DNA from: Amanita rubescens | Taxonomy: Eukaryota; Basidiomycota; Agaricomycetes; Agaricales; Amanitaceae | DNA: 64,000 nt | Assembly: GCA_015039365.1 (NCBI GenBank) | Contig: WION01000047.1 | Coordinates: 207,940-271,939 of the forward strand | Direction of reading: 5' to 3' | In this document: positions 59,145-64,000 of the stretch, piece by piece | Numbering within the stretch: position 1 is the stretch's first letter | How the letters are laid out: each line of letters opens with the position of its first letter | The notes under the pieces: model-generated | What the model saw: only the letters and a program-made list of their open reading frames with translations | Databases searched by the model: none | Told to the model about the DNA's origin: nothing | Translations under genes and position numbers: made by a program

Positions 59145-62100
59145 TTATTGGGTTGCCACTTTGACCATCTAGCACAAATCAACCATTGTACGCGGGCGGA
59201 GATGGTAAATACGCACCTCGCGGGTCCAACGCATTGTTTTCTTTGTTTCTTGTGGCATACGTTGCTTTGATCTGAGCTCTGACGCAATCCAATTGACCAA
59301 CAGCAAATTCTTGATCTCTCCATTGGGGAAGGAGTCAGCAATGTCACCAAGTAGACCGTAAGCGAGCTTTGTTAGGGCATCCGATCGTTCCTCGTCTTGG
59401 AAGCATCGTTGGAGCAATTCTAGTATTGAAGGAACATATTGGAGTAGGAGGGTGCCTAGACAACGTTGTTAGACCGGATCTTATGACAAGCTATGTACAA
59501 CGTACCTTTCTCGGTTTTCTTGAAACCAGTCACTATCCCAGTGTATGCTTCGAGGATACCTTCACGAAGTTGCCCGACGTACTCCACGAGATCATAGTCA
59601 AGCTAAGCATCGTGATCAGTATCACGTCGAACGTTTTAGCTGCCGTACGCACAGGATTAGGCTCGACACCACCTGCTTGTCTTAGCACGCTCATTGTTGT
59701 GTCCAGATAAGGCTCAAACTGGGGACCGGTCGCAAGGGCAATATCCCCAAAGCAAGAAAGAATCGATATCTTCACGTTGCGACCCAGGACATCGCTTTGT
59801 AGATTCTCCAGCAAGACCGTCATGAAGTGTCCAGCATATTGAGCACTTTGGTCGGCGAGCGCCCGGGAAATGTCGCCGATGACGCCAACAGCGACCATGC
59901 ATAGTTGCGTGTCCTCATGTGCCTTGAGTGCAGGGTAGAGGAACGGGAGGAAGGCTGGGATATATGGCCCAAAGCGGGACTCGAGTGCTGGGCCAGTCTC
60001 AGTTGGCTATCGTTAAATTATAGCATATACGTACCAGACGCAAGAGATCCGACCACTAGGAATGCATCCTCTAAAACTGTTGAAGTTTTTCCCGCGGCTT
60101 GGATAAGTTGAAGAACAACTGTCATTACTCTATCGGCAAGGGGTTGAATCCCTTCGTTCAGCTTGCGGACGACAGCCTGTATATTCTTCATGAGATGGAT
60201 CGCGGTGAAATAGGTACCAACTTACGATAAGAACGCTGCATAGGTTGCCCTGCAGCTCGTTCCAATTATTACGGTCATCAATACCGACAATTTGATTCTA
60301 CGATTGGATTATTAGCTCGGGTCCAGACAATACTAGAAACAGGCGCACCTGAAGACTGAGCAATCGCTCCATCCGCGCCAAGATAGTAACCACGGTTTGT
60401 TGCACAACCGTAATGACGTCTGCGGGCGCTTGTGATATGAACGATGTGATAGCTTCATATGCAGCTGTCCTATAGTTGGCCTCGTTCCCAGGGCTATAAA
60501 GAAAGAGCTATCATTAACTGACGAGTGGCATAAAGAGACAATCAACGGACCTTTCTGTCACGTGGAGTAATGCCTGAACGACACCATCGTAGTACGGGGA
60601 TAACGGACCCGTCGATGGTGTTTCAGAATCGTCTTCATAAAACGCGCCAAGCTGGTCAGCAAGGTTCATCAAGGCCCAGCAGCAGTTTGCTGCGATTCGT
60701 GGGTTATCCTGCAGTCCAGCCACGAGCGACGACACTAGAGCGTGAAGGTGCACGTCTGGCTTAATCGTGCTAATCAGCAGATCACAGATCCGACCCAACG
60801 TCCACGCAGTTGTATCCTTGACTTGAAGGTTGGTATCGTTCATCATACCGATCAACAAAGGCAGAGCTTGGTTCACTAGCGGTGTCAGCACACTGGGATC
60901 TGGGCCCTCTAATATCGATCCAAATGACATGATGGCCGCTTCACGATAGTGCCAATCGTCGGATTTGATGTGAGCTTCGATAAATGGTATCACGGTTGGG
61001 ACGATAGCATCTTGGACTGCGCCTGAAAGTAAAGACAGACAGGTGCCTGCAGCCATAGAAACGTTCCACTCGTCCTCATCTGCATCGCCCACTTGCTTCG
61101 TAAGCAAAAGTAACAGGACAGGTACAATCTCTGGCAACGCAATCTTGGCGAATTGCTTAGATTCTGTTTCCGGTTGCTCGCCATAGTCCGCGGCCTGGGA
61201 GAAACTCAGCATATATTTCCTGAGAAACTGATGGGTAACATACATCTTGTGCTTCAATGGCCAATTCGACTTCTTCCTCACAAACGGTTGACCAAAACTC
61301 AATGGCTTGGAGCGCCACCCGTTCTTCAGGGTGTTTCATGCCCACGACTGTCAACTATAACGACAATCAGCATCATCCTGATCGGTTAGCCCCACACTTA
61401 CCCCAAACAGTGCCTGTTCCATATACAATGACATTTTGTCATAATACAAGCTCATTATTTTTACTAGACACTCGAACGAGCCAACTTGCACATCGACGGA
61501 GGGGTTCTGAGTTGCCTCACACACTACTTGCATAATGTAATTTCGTTCCCCCTGAATAACCCGTCAATATGCGCATTCCAGTCCGTGATACATGTATCAC
61601 CCACCTCACGTTCAAAATTTTGTCTCACAAACTCGAGCGAGTTGTTGAGTGCGTGGATAGCTGAAAGCTGAACATCCGCTGAAGGTTCATCTTTGCGGGC
61701 CCCGTGAATGACGGCAGTCAAGATCTCGTTTGCTCTCAGCGCCAAAATTTCAGGTTTCTAAAATAGACGCCGTCAGATATACGATCGCATCCATCCACGC
61801 ACAGCAGGACTTACTATCACTTCGCAGATGTATCCAATGGTCTGTAATGTAGCGATTCTCAAGTTGACATTATCCGCTGTGTTGACGAATCTAAGTAAAA
61901 TCTCGATCAAGTCCTGCCACTGCCCCTGAGGGAGTTCTACGCCTGCAATGGCAGCAACGACCTGAGAGGCAAAGTTTCCAGCCTTTTGAGATGAAGAGCC
62001 GAGCGTGATAAGCGCATCTTGCTTTATCTTTGACTTGGCTTCTACGTTGAGTTGAAGCCATCTGCTTGCACATTCGTTTTGTCGTGCAGTTTCCTACAAA

Positions 62101-62463
62101 GGATGTGTTGAAAAAGCGACGTAAGAGTGATACACGGAGATTCGTACCCGAGCTGTCAAAGCATTCTTCATCGCGAGACCGGCGGCATTTCTGACATGTA
62201 AAAGGGCGCTCTCATTGACGAGAACAGATGAGAGCATCAACATGTACTCGGGCTATAAAGTCCATTAGATGAAAAGCGGAAAAAGGAGTAGAAAGCAAGA
62301 CAGACATAATTTTCCCGAGAAGCTGTCTCGAGCTTTTCTGTGGCAGCCTGACGCGTGCTCGCATCTGAACGGAGTGAACTCGGGGATGAAACGCGCTGTT
62401 TGATGTAAGATAGAGATACTAACCGGCGGAAAGGGTATTTGCGAGAAGGTCATTGGCATTCAT
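59145..62463 (-). CDS. KAP95: Importin subunit beta-1 (karyopherin Kap95)
   Basis: ATG at 62463 gives MNANDLLANTLSA, then an intron. HEAT repeats run through ASRWLQLNVEAKSKIKQDAL, VVAAIAGVELPQGQWQDLIE, VNLRIATLQTIGYICE, ALQAIEFWSTVCEEEVELAI, DDWHYREAAIMSFGSILEGP and VKDTTAWTLGRICDL, plus an acidic loop (FYEDDSETPSTGP). The last exons read FQDEERSDALTKLAYGLLGD and KKTMRWTRE, then after a final intron MVKVATQ and TAA at 59145-59147. Ten or more introns; about 860 residues, the normal size. Kap95 with importin alpha carries NLS cargo through the nuclear pore and releases it on binding Ran-GTP. Its start codon lies 104 bases from that of LSM7 on the other strand. Confidence 0.95.
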
Positions 62464-62567
62464 AGTGAGTGAGAGGGGAGTGTGGAGGGAAAAGCGGAGA
62501 AGAAGGAAAGAGAGAACCTCGACGCGGCAAACACGCAGCCGTCGACTTGTTTTGTTCTCAGCCTATC
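62464..62567. promoter_or_regulatory. Short divergent promoter interval KAP95 / LSM7
   Basis: 104 bases, purine-rich on the plus strand, separate the opposing start codons of two essential housekeeping genes. Co-regulation is likely, but no specific element was recognised. Confidence 0.5.
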
Positions 62568-63091
62568 ATGACAGATCGGGTACGTCGATACCCTCTCGCT
62601 TCATTTGCCCTGCATATTTACTCTTATCATAGGTTCGTGGTCCGACTCGCCTTCCTCCCAGGTCAAACACCACTCCAAGACGTCCTACAGGTCCTCCTCA
62701 CCCTTCCTCAGGTGAAAAACCAAAACGTGAAGCTATCCTCGACCTTGCCAAGTATGTAAACGAGAAGATCCGTGTTAAATTTACAGGCGGAAGAGAGGGT
62801 ACTATTCACCGTTAATCTCAATCAACTTAACTTACCATCCCCGACAGTCACCGGCGTGCTCAAAGGTTACGATCAACTACTAAATCTCGTCCTGGACGAC
62901 GTAGAAGAGCTTATACTCGGTAATGTCTTAAACCAACACCACGCACATCAAATGACTCACTTCAAGTCATAGAGCCAGAACCTCACACACGCAGCCTAGG
63001 GCTAGTTGTGTTACGTGGGCCAACAGTCACCATCCTTAGCCCTGTTGACGGATTAGAAGAGATTGACAACCCTTTTGCAGCCCAAGAGTAA
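62568..63091 (+). CDS. LSM7: U6 snRNA-associated Sm-like protein LSm7
   Basis: ATG at 62568 gives MTDR. An intron leads to VRGPTRLPPRSNTTPRRPTG, a basic Pro/Arg N-terminal extension, then GEKPKREAILDLAKYVNEKI. The Sm1 motif is IRVKFTGGRE (intron) VTGVLKGYDQLLNLVLDDVE; after a further intron the Sm2 motif reads LGLVVLRGPTVTILSPVDG and the protein ends NPFAAQE at TAA 63089-63091. LSm7 is part of the LSm2-8 ring on U6 snRNA in splicing and of LSm1-7 in cytoplasmic mRNA decapping. A 21-base segment read here as coding (GTCCTCCTCACCC...) could look like an intron but is in frame. Confidence 0.93.
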
Positions 63092-63319
63092 TTTAACTCG
63101 ACGAAAAGCTTACTGGGCCTCGTGTCTGCCGAATAATCCGTATGAAGATTTGAAATGGCGTTAATAATTGCAATTAAAGCTTGACAATTATAGGGATGTT
63201 GTATAGGGGTGTCGTTGGCGTAGATTGACAGCCCAAATGTCGTATGTAAATTAGTCTTCTCGCAATCTCCAGAACGGAACATTTTGTTCATGAAAGAACA
63301 CGTGGAACAGCTATCACAA

Positions 63320-63391
63320 GGCCGCCTGGCGAAATGGCATCGCGTCTGACTACGAATCAGGAGATTGCAGGTTCGACCCCTGCGGTGGTCA
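63320..63391 (+). tRNA. tRNA-Arg (ACG)
   Basis: Acceptor stem GGCCGCC pairs with GGTGGTC; D arm GCGAAATGGCATCGC; anticodon stem TCTGA/TCAGG with loop CTACGAA (anticodon ACG); variable loop AGATT; T arm GCAGG TTCGACC CCTGC; discriminator A. The A box (TGGCGAAATGG) and B box (GGTTCGACC) are present. There is no intron. ACG is read as ICG after deamination. Confidence 0.93.
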
Positions 63392-63496
63392 TTGTATTTT
63401 TGCCACCTTTCCACGTGTACGCAGCGGTACTTAAGATTAGAAGTAGATAAGACGTCCGCAGCTTGTTTCATTTACCGCAACTTGAATCCTTCAATC

Positions 63497-63921
63497 ATGT
63501 GCAAGTATTTTATATCCAACATCTGACTATCGTTAACATTGCTAGCACAGCCGAGAAAGTCATCATAACCTTTAAAGACAATGTCACCCCAGAGCAGATC
63601 GCGCAGTTTACAAAGAAAGTAAACAGCCAAGGTAGGGCACAAGTCACGACGCTTTGCACTGTTTGATTGTTCGATCTAGGAGGAGTAGTTACGGATAATC
63701 TCAGCAATATCAACGTTCGTATATAGTCGAAAGGTCAAAAAGTTGATCTAACCACTTCAACAGGGTTTAGCCGCAAATTTACCGACCAGCTTTGTTCCAT
63801 CGCTTCAAGATGATGATATTATAGAAGCCATCGGTAAGTCGATCATCGCTGTACGTCGATTGTAACATGCCATTACAATATCGTGACAGAATCGGATGGC
63901 GTCGCAACCATTCAGAAGTAG
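63497..63921 (+). CDS. Proteinase B inhibitor / I9 propeptide-like protein (Pbi2 type)
   Basis: A tiny first exon (ATGTGCAA at 63497-63504) splices to ACAGCCGAG..., giving MCNTAEKVIITFKDNVTPEQ, then IAQFTKKVNSQG. Later exons give GVVTDNLSNIN, GLAANLPTSFVPSLQDDDII and a short end EAIESDGVATIQK with TAG at 63919-63921. Four introns of 45-57 bases. The ~73-residue protein has the inhibitor I9 fold pattern (VIITFK...Q.......GG.V......I.GFAA.LP), the same fold as subtilisin propeptides. Yeast Pbi2 inhibits vacuolar proteinase B and helps vacuole fusion. It lacks a signal peptide, as expected for a free cytosolic inhibitor. Confidence 0.85.
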
Positions 63922-64000
63922 TGTAGCTGAATGACAATGTAACAATAGTAGTGTAGTCCTGATGTCATACGCGATCTACTACTTGGGAAAAAACAAATGT

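Noticed and set aside
62689..62709. 21-base GT...AG segment in LSM7 as an intron
   Set aside because: Too short for an intron. Reading through it keeps the frame and gives a plausible Pro-rich N-terminus.

Overview
This window is a fungal nuclear chromosome segment, almost certainly from a basidiomycete of the class Agaricomycetes. The evidence is: genes broken by many 45-65 base GT...AG introns; a plant-like plasma-membrane H+-ATPase of the basidiomycete type; a large NACHT-WD40 gene; HET-domain genes; Crinkler (CRN) header domains; a DUF7598-like membrane protein; and basidiomycete-type PD-(D/E)XK-like proteins. Several of these look most like Ceratobasidiaceae (Rhizoctonia/Ceratobasidium) proteins. 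That placement rests on recall and was not searched.

Layout. 1-9.9 kb is accessory: a gene fragment at the left edge, a minus-strand PD-(D/E)XK-like gene (884-2187), a small secreted protein (4338-5091), a 1.9 kb non-autonomous element with long inverted ends and a TATC target duplication (5422-7320), a DUF7598-like membrane protein (7605-8588), and a gene remnant at 9.1-9.75 kb. 9.95-17.93 kb is core: a Munc13/Ync13-like exocytosis factor and the ER Hsp70-like chaperone LHS1 (ends in HDEL), in tandem on the minus strand. 18.37-26.7 kb is accessory: a broken NACHT gene with 14 nearly identical WD40 repeats, a decayed ubiquitin copy, a CRN-kinase gene with two header domains in tandem, and a truncated inverted copy of the DUF7598 gene. 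27.1-40.0 kb is mostly core: PAN3, an acidic nuclear-type protein divergent from it, a paralogue of the secreted protein, a purple acid phosphatase and a Cid1-type RNA nucleotidyltransferase.

40-56.5 kb is a mosaic: an intact HET gene with a membrane anchor; a HET gene copy cut apart by an insertion that carries a ubiquitin fused to a PD-(D/E)XK-like protein plus a broken OPT-transporter fragment; a chimera of HET sequence and an unknown protein; another PD-(D/E)XK-like gene; a PMA1 H+-ATPase pseudogene; and the full-length sister of the broken HET gene. 56.9-64 kb returns to core genes: an Ish1/Msc1 protein, importin beta (KAP95), LSM7, a tRNA-Arg(ACG) and a Pbi2-like proteinase B inhibitor.

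The core genes do housekeeping work (secretion, ER folding, mRNA decay and tailing, nuclear import, snRNP assembly). The accessory blocks share one theme, self/non-self recognition and conflict (NACHT-WD40, HET, CRN, nuclease-like folds), and ubiquitin-derived sequence turns up repeatedly beside those genes. The most unusual object is the 44.1-45.07 kb ubiquitin fusion. Splice sites were placed by eye, so exon boundaries are approximate unless stated.
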